A stretch of DNA of 64,000 bases, from IMG/VR virus record IMGVR_UViG_3300035660_000005, positions 1-64,000 of that record, one strand, 5' to 3'. A model generated the notes under the pieces. That model worked only from the letters and a program-made list of their open reading frames with translations. It made no database searches and was not told where the DNA came from. Shown in pieces: positions 48,701 to 56,157 of the stretch; positions within the stretch are counted from its first letter, which is position 1; each line of letters starts with the position of its first letter. The position numbers were made by a program, and so were the translations under genes. The DNA comes from a virus.

Positions 48701-50073
48701 TAGGGCTTGCCGTCGATGTCCACGACACGACCCTTGGGGATTCCCTCGCTCGGTTCGCGCAGTGCACAGTCGTAAGTGTAGCCGTTGGCCACCTTGTTCA
48801 CGCTCAGGACGCGTGCCTTGATCTCCACCGTGCGCTTCGTCTTCGCGTAGTCGTTGGTGGAGCCAAAGCTGTACGGCATGTTCGGGTCTCGCGTCACCAC
48901 ACCCTCGATCGGGAGGTCGCGCCCGCCAGGCCCACCGTAGTTGAGCAGCCGGTTAGCCATCGACTTCAGTGACGCCTCGCTCTTCGCTTCCTGCTGTGGC
49001 AGTGCGACGAAGCGCGCTCCGAGCGTCGAGGCTGCTCGCTTGATCAATGCGTATCGTTCACTGAACGGCTGCTCGTGCACATCGGCCCCGTCGAAGTAGA
49101 CCATGTCGTACAAGAACACGACCGGCGTGGCGCCCTCGAACTTGTTGGCGAGCAACGAGATCAGCTCTGGACGCGCCACGTACTTGCCACCCGAGACCGC
49201 CTGGAGCTCGCCCTCGACCACCATGGACGTCTTGCACTTGCGTAGGGTGTCCATCAGTGAGGGCACGTCGTACTCCTGCTTGGCGTCCTCGGAGTAGATC
49301 ATCGCACGACCGCCAGCACAGTGGATCAGCGCACGTAGTCCGTCCACCTTCGGTGACACCAACACAGTGCCCTGCTTGTCCACAACCTTCGAGGCCCAGT
49401 CGTCCCACAACTCCTTGACGGAGACGAAGTCGGTGTAGTACTTCATGGACGGCTTCTGTGCGGTGTACTTGTCGAAGGGGTTGATGCCGGCGCTCTTGAA
49501 CCGAGGAGCCCTGTTCTCTGGCCCGAACCGAGCACGACGCTTCTCGAGGCTCGCCGCCTTGACGAGCTTCGCCTCGCCAGTCGTAGTGCGCAGCACAAGG
49601 TCGAACACCGGCACGTACTGTCCCTCGTGTGGACCCTGCGGACTGAACAGTAGGTGCAACTCCTTGCCGGTCTTGTCAGGATCGAAGAAGCGACGCAGCA
49701 GTAGCATGAGCGACTCACGGTAGTAGTTTGGCACATCCCCATCTTCGCGGATGAGGATATCCAGGTCGTGGGCAGCAGCCAGTCCCTCGCGCGCAGCGCT
49801 GCCGACCACGCTCACGTAGTCGGGAACCACGACGACGTCGCTGGCCGCCTGCTTCGGGAGCTTCGCCTGATCCAGCCCAGGGTGCACGTTGTGTTCCATG
49901 CCACGCTTCTCCATCTCGGCAACGATGAAGCTGTGGGCATTGACGATGGTCTCGATGGACGCACCGTTCTCCTTGGTGTTGGCGAACCACTGGTGCGTGC
50001 GGCGATGCAGCGAGAGTAGCTCGTCATCCGGTGCCTTCTTCAGGGCAGCCGGGGTGATCTCTTCGAGGGTCAT
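45796..50073 (-). CDS. Multidomain fusion: nucleotidyltransferase, LigD-type ligase and phosphoesterase, MBL-like, XkdF-type protease
   Basis: A 1425-residue protein. Residues 80-110 are nucleotidyltransferase-like (GSAAREGLAAAHDLDILI). From 235 to about 425 there is an ATP-dependent ligase core: adenylation motif PKVDG with K242, VVEGEL, IEGVV, and KRTVEIKA. At 541-554 there is a CxxC-type cluster. At 625-790 there is a LigD-phosphoesterase pattern (FVYHHHW, VHGDLRLQ, YDRGTYKL, VKGRYQITF, VWLVSKPE). At 885-935 there is a module often seen before phage proteases (FRRITIQ, AKKWVEEH). At 1057-1275 there is a metallo-beta-lactamase-like fold lacking HxHxDH. At 1297-1414 there is an XkdF-like protease domain ending GLSMGG with S1411. 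It lies in the packaging operon after a MuF-like gene. Confidence 0.75.
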   Translation of the reverse strand: MTLEEITPAALKKAPDDELLSLHRRTHQWFANTKENGASIETIVNAHSFIVAEMEKRGMEHNVHPGLDQAKLPKQAASDVVVVPDYVSVVGSAAREGLAAAHDLDILIREDGDVPNYYRESLMLLLRRFFDPDKTGKELHLLFSPQGPHEGQYVPVFDLVLRTTTGEAKLVKAASLEKRRARFGPENRAPRFKSAGINPFDKYTAQKPSMKYYTDFVSVKELWDDWASKVVDKQGTVLVSPKVDGLRALIHCAGGRAMIYSEDAKQEYDVPSLMDTLRKCKTSMVVEGELQAVSGGKYVARPELISLLANKFEGATPVVFLYDMVYFDGADVHEQPFSERYALIKRAASTLGARFVALPQQEAKSEASLKSMANRLLNYGGPGGRDLPIEGVVTRDPNMPYSFGSTNDYAKTKRTVEIKARVLSVNKVANGYTYDCALREPSEGIPKGRVVDIDGKPYQKLGKTFVSPTQLAGEGDTLNVTVEEMILLSDGTLTWGKPTPQGPDRSRPAYTVQQAIDLARRYGALREEKMEPTQKSTIILCERCDDYHMASNDCDPNAELWSVPGVATRSRRRGMKVVDFEFVPQSLMFSLAKAGPHEEEGRAGEVAAYWKKSWFDALPRSGRGRFVYHHHWRGLTEDEAKGTSESTLLDTDHSVHGDLRLQGEDALWGFTTFLGKASEVKAAGGDRLQNLPTDDSLQGSWKLAQPTEWLNVGVGKPAISEPEEVGATSQAWAKFFVYDRGTYKLGVAREHMFEVFLSGSKVKGRYQITFAPMGGRRVWLVSKPESDTPYAEEHKLADVIKELRGKRQPHLVWSDGAHGPYFIDIPKSGDALLAALEVEDADQWKVLAGVVKKETEEMLAKAWETTENEIRHRVREPGDFEQDSFRRITIQATKPRVFAVIGKLKGEKTTTVQALRFPTDDEWTLTSAKKWVEEHPNIVKSDTVSKHHGGGNTLYRQVHGKWVWQIKGVPTVIPAFISYKPMAGSKTIELVVREAADREPEYWSPSLAQGIATLIAGSAGVVPAVKFDRRGDPEATPLFDLVLDENGPRLVKAADIKVTLLGTGGEQVESRISPYGLLVQVANKSFVFDGGPGLLEKLPKAVDAWFITNPYNTHLADIKEQAETLGVELCTGYDAGYSQDRVYVRPWGAYGRCAGEEGAVCFEIAVYDEKEEKRTTIIWGPLGPDRYMVEDADLVFAGAHGWKDTQYLPGGRALPSALDASRDLKSAGVKKLVLVNVDDDLLRNWNESELLFGEVGLDGQMFALAAGASHTDQAEVAKSGDTQPFEYTVLEKAAEEQYTFGVCYKATNMPRDPELDAHDEFIMADELQKGQWGYVQAGDRRIYLQHGAAGIIPVGEWVDIVAWPWEVTTKLTLPDGKSKETTIPANSVWMGVLWNDAGWRLVKSGQIRGLSMGGFAKRKPVVTTR

Positions 50074-50090
50074 GTCACTATCCTATCACA

Positions 50091-51020
50091 TTAGACCGGA
50101 AAGCTCTCCATGGGTGGAAGCCAGCCCTTCGTGTTGGCCCCGATGTCGCAACGGCAGTGGGGGTGCAGTGGCGGGTACTCGCCACCCCACTCGAAGGAGT
50201 TGCCAATCTTGACCCAGCCCTGACCAGCAGCTTCGATACAGTAGTCGCACACCCGAGAGATGGTCGCTGCCGGCGAGCCGGCGGCCGTCAACCAGCGCCG
50301 CTCCTTGATGCCGTTACGCACCATCGTCTCGTGCGCTGTGTTGCCGTAGACGCGGGCCGTCTCTGTACGAGCTACCGTCTCCGCCCACTTGCGTCCAGCC
50401 TCGGGCATCGCGTGCAAGATCTCGGACGTTACTTCGGGCACGGTCTTCGGACGTGCTGGGTTCGCCGCCTCCAACGCGATGCGCGCCAACTCCTCAGCCC
50501 ACGTGCCGGCCGAGTCCTCCAGGTAGCCGGTGACCTGCCCGGACAGTTCTGGGTACAACTCGTGGAACATCAGCTCGGTGTCTGTCCACCTGTAGCCACC
50601 ACCCAGTTGCTTCTCCACGAGCTCGGCCCAAGGTGGCTTCGTTTTCATCCCCAACTGCCGACGGACCGAGCGCTCACCCAGCTCGGCGGTGCTCGCCAAC
50701 TCGGACATCAGTTGACGTGCCGGCTTGTCGAGCTTGAGCTTCTGCTCGATGTGCTTGGCCAGCGCTGCCTTTGCCTTCGCCGGTGCGCGTGCCTCGTCAG
50801 GGAACTTCTCCCAGAGGGCGCGAGCGATGCGCGCCAGCTCTGCTGACGAGACCTGCTCGGCGAGGCCGCCGTAGTACTCCTTCGCCGCTCGTCTTACCTT
50901 GGCCTCAGCCGCGAGCCGCTGCTGGTAGCGTGTCGCCCATTGTCCGCTCGGACTGGCCGCCAACCAGACCGCCTCCAGACCACGGTGCAGTCGCTTGACT
51001 GTGTCCCAGCCTACCTTCAT
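50091..51020 (-). CDS. Minor head protein, SPP1 gp7 / Mu F-like
   Basis: A 309-residue protein. The C-terminal region has ETARVYGNTAHETMVRNGIK, a CDYCIEAAGQGW cluster and YPPLHPHCRC, the hallmark pattern of the Mu gpF/SPP1 gp7 C-terminal domain, which has a Cys/His site. These proteins associate with the portal and may enter the host with DNA. The start is the ATG at 51020; the listed TTG-coded residue is not needed. The gene lies upstream of the giant fusion, after portal and fibre-like genes. Confidence 0.75.
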   Translation of the reverse strand: MKVGWDTVKRLHRGLEAVWLAASPSGQWATRYQQRLAAEAKVRRAAKEYYGGLAEQVSSAELARIARALWEKFPDEARAPAKAKAALAKHIEQKLKLDKPARQLMSELASTAELGERSVRRQLGMKTKPPWAELVEKQLGGGYRWTDTELMFHELYPELSGQVTGYLEDSAGTWAEELARIALEAANPARPKTVPEVTSEILHAMPEAGRKWAETVARTETARVYGNTAHETMVRNGIKERRWLTAAGSPAATISRVCDYCIEAAGQGWVKIGNSFEWGGEYPPLHPHCRCDIGANTKGWLPPMESFPV

Positions 51021-51078
51021 CAATCGGTCCCCAACGTGTACCTGGAAGAAGTCTCTGCAAGTCTCCGCGAAGCTGGCG

Positions 51079-51807
51079 TCATGTCGTCAGGCTCTCGAAC
51101 GTTGATGATGGCTCTGGTTCAGGACCGGCACCGAGTGGTGGTCTCCAAGGTCCCTCACACTCATCCAGTCGCGGCACCTCATAGCGCTGACAGAGCAGGT
51201 GGGTCAGCTGCTCAAGCTCGAGTCCCAGACGTACGATCCGAAGACGGGCCATGACGGACACCTCGGTGTAAAGCGCGTCCACCTCCTGTAGCACCGCGTC
51301 GTTGACGCCGTGCTTCTTGAACCAGCCGTTGCAGCCCCACTCGTACTCGTGAAGGCAACGTCGGCGCAGTGCAGCATAGCGTCGGTCCTCGTTTCCACTG
51401 GACATCCCGCAAAGGAAGCCTTGGACCACGAGGAAGTCACTGTGGGGACAGCGCGTGTCTATCGTCATGTCCACCGCCCGCAGTGCGAGGATCCGCACCT
51501 CCTCCGCTCGACAGACGCCATCGTTGTGCTCGACCACTCGGCCGATGAGGTCGACCGCCCCGAACACTACCAAGCGAACCATCTCGCTGGGATGGCGACT
51601 GCTTAGGAAGTTGGTCTGACACCATGGCAGGCAGGCGTGTACTCCATGGAGTGACCCGTACGACGTCGTCCCAATCTCACCCTCTGGGAGCTGGTCGGCT
51701 ACGAGGTGACTGTCGTCCCACAGGCACGGCATGAACGTACTCTGTAAGACAGGCACGTCGTCCTTCGTGTCCCAACGAACACGCCACTCCCTGAACGCGG
51801 TCCTCAC
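51079..51807 (-). CDS. Hypothetical protein, 242 aa
   Basis: Starts with GTG at 51807, overlapping the previous stop (GTGA). The longer frame to 51990 reads through the previous gene and is rejected. The protein has several Cys/His residues (LHGVHACLPWC, DTRCPHSDFLVVQGFLC) and a long helical part. No family recognised. It sits between the Cys-rich 74-residue protein and the MuF-like gene. Confidence 0.5.
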   Translation of the reverse strand: MRTAFREWRVRWDTKDDVPVLQSTFMPCLWDDSHLVADQLPEGEIGTTSYGSLHGVHACLPWCQTNFLSSRHPSEMVRLVVFGAVDLIGRVVEHNDGVCRAEEVRILALRAVDMTIDTRCPHSDFLVVQGFLCGMSSGNEDRRYAALRRRCLHEYEWGCNGWFKKHGVNDAVLQEVDALYTEVSVMARLRIVRLGLELEQLTHLLCQRYEVPRLDECEGPWRPPLGAGPEPEPSSTFESLTT

Positions 51808-52028
51808 TGTCGGTGTACCTCGTGCTGCTCCTTGCAGTCCTGTGAGCAGTAGTCGTTGTGCAGCAGCTTGATCAGGTTCTCGAGGCACTGCCAGCATAGT
51901 AGCTGAGTCCACGGCAGCCCCACGATCCCGATCGACACCATCAACGTCACGCGTGGTAGGTCGTCCAGGTCGCGCTCCGCACTGCAGCATGAACAGATGA
52001 ACGTCTTCTCTTCCAGCTCCATCATCAT
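51804..52028 (-). CDS. Cys-rich small protein, zinc-type
   Basis: A 74-residue product with CSCC, CWQCL and CSQDC spaced through the chain, a pattern of two zinc sites, and an amphipathic helix between. Starts within ATGATGATG at 52028 or a few bases later, following an AGGAGAAGGGA site. No family recognised; similar Cys-rich peptides are common in this window. Confidence 0.5.
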   Translation of the reverse strand: MMMELEEKTFICSCCSAERDLDDLPRVTLMVSIGIVGLPWTQLLCWQCLENLIKLLHNDYCSQDCKEQHEVHRQ

Positions 52029-52189
52029 CGTTCCCTTCTCCTAGCGGACGACACGGTGAACCGCCAGTTCCTTCTGAGCGCCGGCTGACCCTTGGCGTTG
52101 ACGACGTACCACATCCGCATCATCTTCTTGTCTTGCGGCTGCTCCTCCTCGCGCTCACGAGTGGCGATCTTCTTGTAGGGCTCGCTCAT
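52025..52189 (-). CDS. Small basic protein
   Basis: The ATG at 52189 (overlapping the stop of the previous membrane peptide gene) gives 54 residues: MSEPYKKIATREREEEQPQD, then a basic aromatic end (QPALRRNWRFTVSSARRRER). The longer frame to 52288 lies inside the upstream membrane peptide gene. No family recognised. Confidence 0.45.
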   Translation of the reverse strand: MSEPYKKIATREREEEQPQDKKMMRMWYVVNAKGQPALRRNWRFTVSSARRRER

Positions 52190-52350
52190 GACAGCAGCGC
52201 TACCAACGCAATCACCAGCGCGGCGCACCCGAGCACCGCCCCGGCTACCGTGCCAAGCGTGTTCCAGAGAACCATGGTGTGCGTCCAACCACCACGCTGA
52301 GCGATGTCCTTCAGGATCTCCACGAGCGTCGCGTCGCCTTCGTTCGTCAA
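52186..52350 (-). CDS. Small membrane peptide with TTG start
   Basis: The frame ends TGA at 52186 in an ATGA overlap with the next gene. An in-frame TAA lies four codons before the TTG at 52350, so TTG is the only good start, and it has an AAGGGGG ribosome site at seven bases. The 54-residue product has one transmembrane segment (TVAGAVLGCAALVIALVALL). A TTG start is unusual here. Possibly lysis- or envelope-related. Confidence 0.5.
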   Translation of the reverse strand: MTNEGDATLVEILKDIAQRGGWTHTMVLWNTLGTVAGAVLGCAALVIALVALLS

Positions 52351-52362
52351 CTTACGACCCCC

Positions 52363-52449
52363 TTACGGGTACGGGATATGTGCACTCATGAGTGCGAGGA
52401 GGATCCCCGTCACGATAGCCAACGACGAGAGCAGTAGCATCCTAACCAT
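52363..52449 (-). CDS. 28-residue hydrophobic peptide
   Basis: ATG at 52449 (GGAGGGCTAAG site, the Shine-Dalgarno overlapping the previous gene end), TAA at 52363. The peptide is one membrane segment (VRMLLLSSLAIVTGILLALM) with a short tail. It is followed by the membrane peptide at 52186. Two adjacent single-segment peptides in a structural operon could be a spanin-like or holin-like pair, but they lie far from the lysin. Confidence 0.4.
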   Translation of the reverse strand: MVRMLLLSSLAIVTGILLALMSAHIPYP

Positions 52450-52450
52450 C

Positions 52451-52765
52451 TTAGCCCTCCGTGCCGTCACCTATCACGTCCGACAGCATGCCGTAGAACT
52501 TGCCCTCGCTGACGGCCTCGACGATGCCACCACCCTCCCAACGATAGTACCACCAACCACCCACGACGACCTCGATGTCCTTGTGGAAGCAGCCCTTGGA
52601 GTCGCGGATCACCTCATCCTCTGCCCAGGTGTACTCGGTGACCGTCTCGTCTGGTCCCTTCACTCGTAGCGTGACGGTCGTCGGATCGGTGAGCGCGCCA
52701 ACTCCGTTGTCGAAGGTAGCCGACACTCGCACCGTGATTCCGATCGCGTAGGCGTTGGTGTCCAT
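52451..52765 (-). CDS. Structural-module protein, unknown
   Basis: A 104-residue beta-rich protein (YAIGITVRVSATFDNGVGAL, DPTTVTLRVKGPDETVTEYT, KDIEVVVGGWWYYRWEGGG) with the strand pattern of an immunoglobulin-like or fibre-head domain. It follows the fibre-like gene. ATG at 52765. No family recognised. Confidence 0.55.
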   Translation of the reverse strand: MDTNAYAIGITVRVSATFDNGVGALTDPTTVTLRVKGPDETVTEYTWAEDEVIRDSKGCFHKDIEVVVGGWWYYRWEGGGIVEAVSEGKFYGMLSDVIGDGTEG

Positions 52766-52766
52766 G

Positions 52767-54254
52767 TTACTCGTCCTCCACTGTCACGTTGCCGTCCACG
52801 ACGCGAGCGTCGTCAGCCATCGCGTCTCCGACCGTCACCCTCGCATCGCCGATCGCCACTCCGCCGGCTACCAACTTCACGTCGCCTACAGCGGCCCGTC
52901 CGCGCATCCGGATCAGTGGTGTCGGGAAGACCAGCGTCAGTGTAACTGGGGTCGGAGTCAGTTCCAGCAGCTTGTAAAGAAGTGGCACTGGCACGTCGAT
53001 CCTAAGCGTCACTGGCTCGGGTTGTACAGTCAGGGCCTTGTAGACCGTCGGCTCCGGTAGTGTGAGCTCGATGCTGACGGCCCCTGGCGTGAGGGTCAAC
53101 GACTTGGAGATCTCGATTGCCGGGAACGTGAGCTCGATTACGACCGAGTCGGGCGCGACGACTCGTGGTTCGTAGACCCAACCGCCCAGTCCCGCGTAGT
53201 GGTAGACCACACCGTTGGTGTTCACGAAGTCGTGTGTGCCGACCTCGAAGTTGGTGGTGAGGAACTCCTGGATGGCGTCAGCTACCGGTTCTGGTGCATC
53301 GTTACATCGTGCACAGGCGTTAGAGGCCATCGTGTCGGTACGGAACATGCACTCGCGCGCAGTCTTCGGATCCTTCAACATCGTGAAGCGTGGGATAACC
53401 TCGCCCAAGGTGACGATCCTGTCGTCTACGCCGTTACCAGGATACGAGCCCTGCTCAGCGATGTTTCCTCCGAGTAGGAGGTAACAGTACTCGGCACCAT
53501 CTTGGTTGAACAGGTGGCTCGTGCCCTCGACCGTGAAGCCGTCGACGTCGAGCGACTTGATGGATGTGCCGACGTAGGGGTCCGAGTCCTGTGCGCCAAA
53601 GAATGCCGCGGCCTCTCCCGCTGCAATGGACAGGGTTCGCCACATCGGTTGCACCCAGAAGCCACCTGTGCTCTTGAAGACTGCTCCGAACTTGGGCGCG
53701 AAGCCCGCTCCTGTGAACGAGCGCAGATCGGTCCCATCCCCGATGTACTTGTCGATTCGGATCCGACTTGGTACTTCTCGCAGTGCCAGAACGTGGTAGA
53801 GCTCACCCGCCTTGTTCGTGGCGATATCGAGCGCAACCGAAAAGCCGTCCACGTCAAGCGAGGTGATGAGGTTCGGATCAAGACCTCCAGCGCCGCCCAG
53901 CCACGCGGCCAAGCCAGCCGGAAAGTCCTTGTGCGAGAGAATCGGTGGCTCGGTAAGAAGAGTACTGTTGACGACGATCACGAACTGAGGTGGGAAGCCC
54001 ACACCGGTAACGTGGTGGTCGCTGTGTCCAGTCCCCACGTAGGTCATCGTCTTGACACCAACAAGTCCACCCACGAACGCGGACGGCAGCACAAGGGGAA
54101 TCGCTACCGGTGCAGGGGTGAGGATCTTCAGCCCGATCCAGACCAACGGCTCGGGCAGTGCGACGCCTATAACAACGGGATCCGGCAACAACGTCAGCGT
54201 CGCCACGCCGCAAGGCAGCATCTCGATAAGCCGGCGAGTCGTACCTCTAGCCAT
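52767..54254 (-). CDS. Fibre-like protein with repeated TPxPVxIxLxLP segments
   Basis: A 495-residue protein. The N-terminus (LPDPVVIGVALPEPLVWIGL, LTPAPVAIPLVLPSAF) and the C-terminal part (LTPGAVSIELTLPEPTVYKA, VQPEPVTLRIDVPVPLLYKL, LTPTPVTLTLVFPTPLI) carry the same short repeat. They flank about 300 residues made of three fibre-type modules (TGVGFPPQFVIVVNS, TGAGFAPKFGAVFKS; LDVDGFSV, LDVDGFTV). The end has a degenerate hexad-like run (VGDVKLVAGGVAIGDARVTV). Likely a fibre or capsid surface protein. Confidence 0.6.
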   Translation of the reverse strand: MARGTTRRLIEMLPCGVATLTLLPDPVVIGVALPEPLVWIGLKILTPAPVAIPLVLPSAFVGGLVGVKTMTYVGTGHSDHHVTGVGFPPQFVIVVNSTLLTEPPILSHKDFPAGLAAWLGGAGGLDPNLITSLDVDGFSVALDIATNKAGELYHVLALREVPSRIRIDKYIGDGTDLRSFTGAGFAPKFGAVFKSTGGFWVQPMWRTLSIAAGEAAAFFGAQDSDPYVGTSIKSLDVDGFTVEGTSHLFNQDGAEYCYLLLGGNIAEQGSYPGNGVDDRIVTLGEVIPRFTMLKDPKTARECMFRTDTMASNACARCNDAPEPVADAIQEFLTTNFEVGTHDFVNTNGVVYHYAGLGGWVYEPRVVAPDSVVIELTFPAIEISKSLTLTPGAVSIELTLPEPTVYKALTVQPEPVTLRIDVPVPLLYKLLELTPTPVTLTLVFPTPLIRMRGRAAVGDVKLVAGGVAIGDARVTVGDAMADDARVVDGNVTVEDE

Positions 54255-54268
54255 GTGAACTCACCGCT

Positions 54269-54616
54269 TTACGCGTGCTGAAGGACCTTCCAGGGAAAGG
54301 CACGACCCGTCCCGAAGGTCTGCTTGAGCGTGAACCTGAGTGCACCGGCGTCAGTCAGCTCATTGGAGATTGGCACACTGATCTTGATCAGGTCGTCCGT
54401 CAACTGGACGCCCTGAAATGACCCAAGGTACGCCACGCGTCGCGTGCCACCTGTCAGGATCATCTGGTAGGCGCGCAACTCCAACACGTCGCCGGCCGCC
54501 ATGTTGACCGTGTCCACGTGAAGTGTGAACGTGCCGGCCACGTTGACGTCCGCCAGAACGTGCTCGGTGGCGACCACCGCCGTCTGGGTGCCTTGTCCGA
54601 AAGCCGTTACAGCCAT
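54269..54616 (-). CDS. Structural protein, unknown family
   Basis: A 115-residue beta-rich protein (MAVTAFGQGTQTAVVATEHV, VNVAGTFTLHVDTVNMAAGD, GGTRRVAYLGSFQGVQ) of a type seen beside phage fibre genes. Probably a trimeric or dimeric surface part. ATG at 54616. Confidence 0.55.
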   Translation of the reverse strand: MAVTAFGQGTQTAVVATEHVLADVNVAGTFTLHVDTVNMAAGDVLELRAYQMILTGGTRRVAYLGSFQGVQLTDDLIKISVPISNELTDAGALRFTLKQTFGTGRAFPWKVLQHA

Positions 54617-54617
54617 G

Positions 54618-55172
54618 TTAGAACCCCGCTCTCAGTGAAAGGACAGGTATCGGAATGAAGTTGCTTGCATAGGTTGCACCCACCATTGGGTTCGGCAGTG
54701 GATAGGCGTTGGTCTGTTGGAGCATCGCGAGCACAGTCATGCACGAGCCACCGGGAAAGTAGGCGTAGGGCCACTTGGGGGAGACGCTAGAACACACCAT
54801 GGCCATGTAGTACCCACCAGGGTTGAGCTGGGTGTCCGCGATGTCGTAGGTCTGCCAGGTGTTGGTGCCGACCAGTGCGACGCCGCCGACGGACACCAAC
54901 CGGTTGCCCCCCTTGTCGTAGATCCCCACGTCGACGTTACCGCCAAGATTGAGTGTGGCGATAAACCAAGCCAGTTCGCGGATGATGACCGTCCGACAGA
55001 TAACGAACGGGATGTAGAACGCCAGGTTGGTTGTCGGCCACGACGCCGACGTGCCCATGGCTCCGTAGTACTGCGGGCCGGACATCGCCATGATAGCCGC
55101 ACCAATCGACTCCTGCGAGTAGGGGTGAATCGTCGGGAGTGGCCACGTGTCGGGGATCAGCGGAACATCCAT
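54618..55172 (-). CDS. Receptor-binding-like jelly-roll protein, paralog 1
   Basis: A 184-residue protein with a jelly-roll like core: VDVGIYDKGGNRLVSVGGVA, GTNTWQTYDIADTQLNPGGY, YMAMVCSSVSP, and LQQTNAYPLPNPMVGATY. The next gene (55173-55709) shows the same order of motifs, so the two are tandem duplicates. Located in a block with the fibre-like gene, they are candidates for receptor binding or surface decoration. Confidence 0.6.
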   Translation of the reverse strand: MDVPLIPDTWPLPTIHPYSQESIGAAIMAMSGPQYYGAMGTSASWPTTNLAFYIPFVICRTVIIRELAWFIATLNLGGNVDVGIYDKGGNRLVSVGGVALVGTNTWQTYDIADTQLNPGGYYMAMVCSSVSPKWPYAYFPGGSCMTVLAMLQQTNAYPLPNPMVGATYASNFIPIPVLSLRAGF

Positions 55173-55709
55173 TTAGATGATCCCCCTCGCACCCAGTCCG
55201 AACTTCCACACGCGGTCATTGGTGACGCGAACAACGGTGCCCATGATGGCTGGTAGTGGGAAGGCACTGCTCTGCTGGATCACGCCCATGCCCTGCTGGT
55301 ACTGTGCATTGCCACTGATCTGGCCGAAGAACCGTTGCGTAGTGTTGTCGCAGGCAAGCGCGAGGTAGAACAGTCCGGGCCCGATGAGTGTATCCGCGAC
55401 ATCGACGACCTGTACGGTCTGCGTTCCAGAGGGAACAGTCGAACCGGTGCTGACCAAGCGCCGACCGTCGAACGTGTAGATGCCTACGTCCCAGTGGCCG
55501 CTGATCACGTCACCGTTACATGCCCACAGCGTGAGGACCAATAGTGGTGAGGCAAGTCGGAATGGGTAGTACAGCGCTCGGTTGGTAGAGCTCCAAGTTA
55601 GGGAGGCGCTAGCCGATCCCCAAGAACCGACTCCGCCCATGCTGCAGACCGAGCACGGATCGATGACGATCGGAAAGTCGAGCAGGGTGAGACCAGACGG
55701 GTAGTCCAT
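55173..55709 (-). CDS. Receptor-binding-like jelly-roll protein, paralog 2
   Basis: The 178-residue product from the ATG at 55709 (AGGGA site; the longer frame to 55793 overlaps the next gene). It shares with paralog 1 the segments WDVGIYTFDGRRLVSTGS, GTQTVQVVDVADTLIGPGLF, YLALACDN and QQSSAFPLPAIMGTVV. It differs in its N-terminus, which carries CSVCSMGG cysteines. Tandem duplication followed by divergence is likely. Confidence 0.6.
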   Translation of the reverse strand: MDYPSGLTLLDFPIVIDPCSVCSMGGVGSWGSASASLTWSSTNRALYYPFRLASPLLVLTLWACNGDVISGHWDVGIYTFDGRRLVSTGSTVPSGTQTVQVVDVADTLIGPGLFYLALACDNTTQRFFGQISGNAQYQQGMGVIQQSSAFPLPAIMGTVVRVTNDRVWKFGLGARGII

Positions 55710-55716
55710 GTCGTCC

Positions 55717-56157
55717 CTACGTGAGCTGCCCGAGCCCTTCAGCGTTCCACTGGAGGGCGATGATCCCACCGTTGCCGTCGAAGGGAAAGCCACCTGTGTC
55801 GATGAAGAACAAGAGGAGCGAGTGCGCGTCGTCGGTGACGAACTTGTAGATCACAAGACCGACACACTGTCGCGTTCCCACGCCGAGCGATGTCCAGGTC
55901 GCGTCCTCTGCATCCATCTCCGCCCGGTTGTTGGGGTCGTCCTCGTTCACGACCTGACCGGTCAGCACCTTACGGACGTAGTTGGCCCCGTCGTACTCGT
56001 CCAGTGTAGCGAGGTCACCGACGAACTGAGCGTCCTGTTCGGTGTCAGCTGTGGTGTTGCTCATGACGAGCAGCGCGCGGATGTCAGCGCCGGCCTCTTG
56101 CCAGTTCAGCTCGCCGCGCGCGATTGCTGCCTTGGCCGGTGTGTATGCAAAGCTCAT
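55717..56157 (-). CDS. Structural-module protein, unknown
   Basis: A 146-residue protein starting MSFAYTPAKAAIARGELNWQ, then ADIRALLVMSNTTADTEQDA and a beta-rich end (HSLLLFFIDTGGFPFDGNGG). The overall pattern is frequent in phage structural regions next to fibre genes. Overlaps the upstream gene by 4 bp. Confidence 0.55.
   Translation of the reverse strand: MSFAYTPAKAAIARGELNWQEAGADIRALLVMSNTTADTEQDAQFVGDLATLDEYDGANYVRKVLTGQVVNEDDPNNRAEMDAEDATWTSLGVGTRQCVGLVIYKFVTDDAHSLLLFFIDTGGFPFDGNGGIIALQWNAEGLGQLT

Noticed and set aside
51808-51990. N-terminal extension of the 242-residue protein
   Set aside because: It would read through the Cys-rich 74-residue gene. The GTG overlapping that gene's stop is the better start.
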